This document shows, one piece after another, positions 63,250 through 64,000 of a stretch of 64,000 nt of DNA (positions within the stretch are counted from its first letter, which is position 1; every line of letters begins with the position of its first letter). A program made the position numbers and the translations under genes. Source of the DNA: Maniola hyperantus (taxonomy: Eukaryota; Arthropoda; Insecta; Lepidoptera; Nymphalidae). The notes under the pieces were generated by a model, which saw only the letters and a program-made list of their open reading frames with translations, was not told where the DNA came from and did no database searches. The stretch covers positions 121,323 to 185,322 of the forward strand of contig NW_027189028.1 of assembly GCF_902806685.2 (NCBI RefSeq), in the 5' to 3' direction.

Positions 63250-64000
63250 CTGGAACAAGAAAATATTCTTATTAACAACTAGATGGCGCTAGTAGAAATC
63301 TGAATGGCGCTTGTCTTTCATACCTTTTGGAAGCATAAAATTAAATAGTCCTCACACATTTTATATTTTACGTTCTTAATATCTCAATTAGTAATTCCTT
63401 TAAAAGGCTGGGGGCTTTCTGAAAAAATTGTAGTTCAGGATCCAAGGACTGTTATGGTTATCTATGTAGTCACATTAATAAAGACTGAGCCAACTAATAA
63501 ATTACATTAATTCATACTCAAGGGTTTTTAATATAACATGCGGTTGTATGCTTAGAAACTTCTGTTTTCTTTGGTTGGACACTTAGTAGAAATAGTTTTA
63601 GTATTGACTTTTTCAAGTGCGTGCGACGCGACGTATCAATCACCTAGATAGAAAGAGGTTCTGGTGGCTATCGCTGGAATGAAAACGCTAGCATACACCT
63701 GCTAGCTCTCATCGCAATTGATGACTGCGTGTCGAAACTTACGAGACAAGGCCTTTATTTTTACCACGTGAAGGGCGGTAAAGGGTTTTAATTACGTAGA
63801 CCAGTTTAGGTAGCTTCTTCGTCCTGCACGAGAGAAGATCTCTCTTGGATCGCTGAACAAGTGCAACACATCACAGGCCACTGTTATTATCAAATGCAAA
63901 TAGTTGAGATATGGTTGCGTTATGCTACTACGCGTAGATTGCATCAGTAGTTGGAGCAAACTGTGGCTAAGTAGGTGTGACAAGTGTGTCGGATTTCAGC
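63250..64000. other. Amph intron, no feature seen
   Basis: No further exon of the gene could be recognised here. An AACTAGATGGCGC word, common near lepidopteran repeats, lies at 63279. Confidence 0.4.

Overview
The window is animal nuclear DNA, most likely from a moth or butterfly. It contains a spliced host gene with GT-AG introns, tRNA-derived SINEs, Helitron-like copies ending in CTAG, palindromic MITEs, and LINE, Ty3/Gypsy and BEL/Pao retroelements of insect type. Nothing in it looks prokaryotic. No CRISPR array, rRNA gene or true tRNA gene was seen.

Left part (1-6462): AT-rich DNA, then a nearly complete CR1/L2-like LINE (about 936-5230) with a coiled-coil ORF1 and an endonuclease/reverse transcriptase ORF2. 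Each ORF is broken by one small indel. Old SINE and Helitron scraps follow.

Centre (6463-40737): one 34-kb nest of retroelements. The outer shell is a BEL/Pao element whose two LTRs are at 6463 and 40545 and whose gag-pol is at 34716-39914. A jockey-type LINE (6726-34023) sits in its leader. That LINE was itself hit four times: a 2.18-kb solo LTR in ORF1 (4-bp target duplication GTGC), a complete Gypsy element A in ORF2 (duplication GTTT), a 5'-truncated R1-clade LINE in the reverse transcriptase (11-bp duplication), and a Gypsy element B whose 3' LTR is lost in a deletion that also removed the end of the jockey ORF2. When the insertions and one copy of each target duplication are set aside, the jockey reading frames run through the first three junctions in phase. 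This gives a relative order: Pao, then jockey, then the four inner insertions. Gypsy A and B are relatives. Both end gag with an A_AAA_AAC heptamer just before the stop, with pol in the -1 frame, and B has a perfect 33-bp hairpin shortly after it.

Right part (40738-64000): the minus strand carries exons of amphiphysin (Amph). The N-BAR exons lie at 63249-59438, two alternative-looking linker exons at 56723-56493 and 55764-55621 end in the same YDIPVG segment, and the split SH3 domain lies at 51093-50951 and 50301-50222. The first coding exon is outside the window. The last exon appears one base short, so the conserved SH3 end is out of frame. Introns and flanks hold a TRIM-like mini-retroelement, several palindromic MITEs, SINEs, Helitron-like copies and LINE relics. 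A possible small two-exon gene of unknown function lies on the plus strand at 45857-46631.

The mobile elements encode only their own gag, protease, reverse transcriptase, RNase H, integrase or endonuclease. No env gene was seen. Several isolated one-base breaks lie in or next to homopolymers, so some could be assembly errors rather than mutations.
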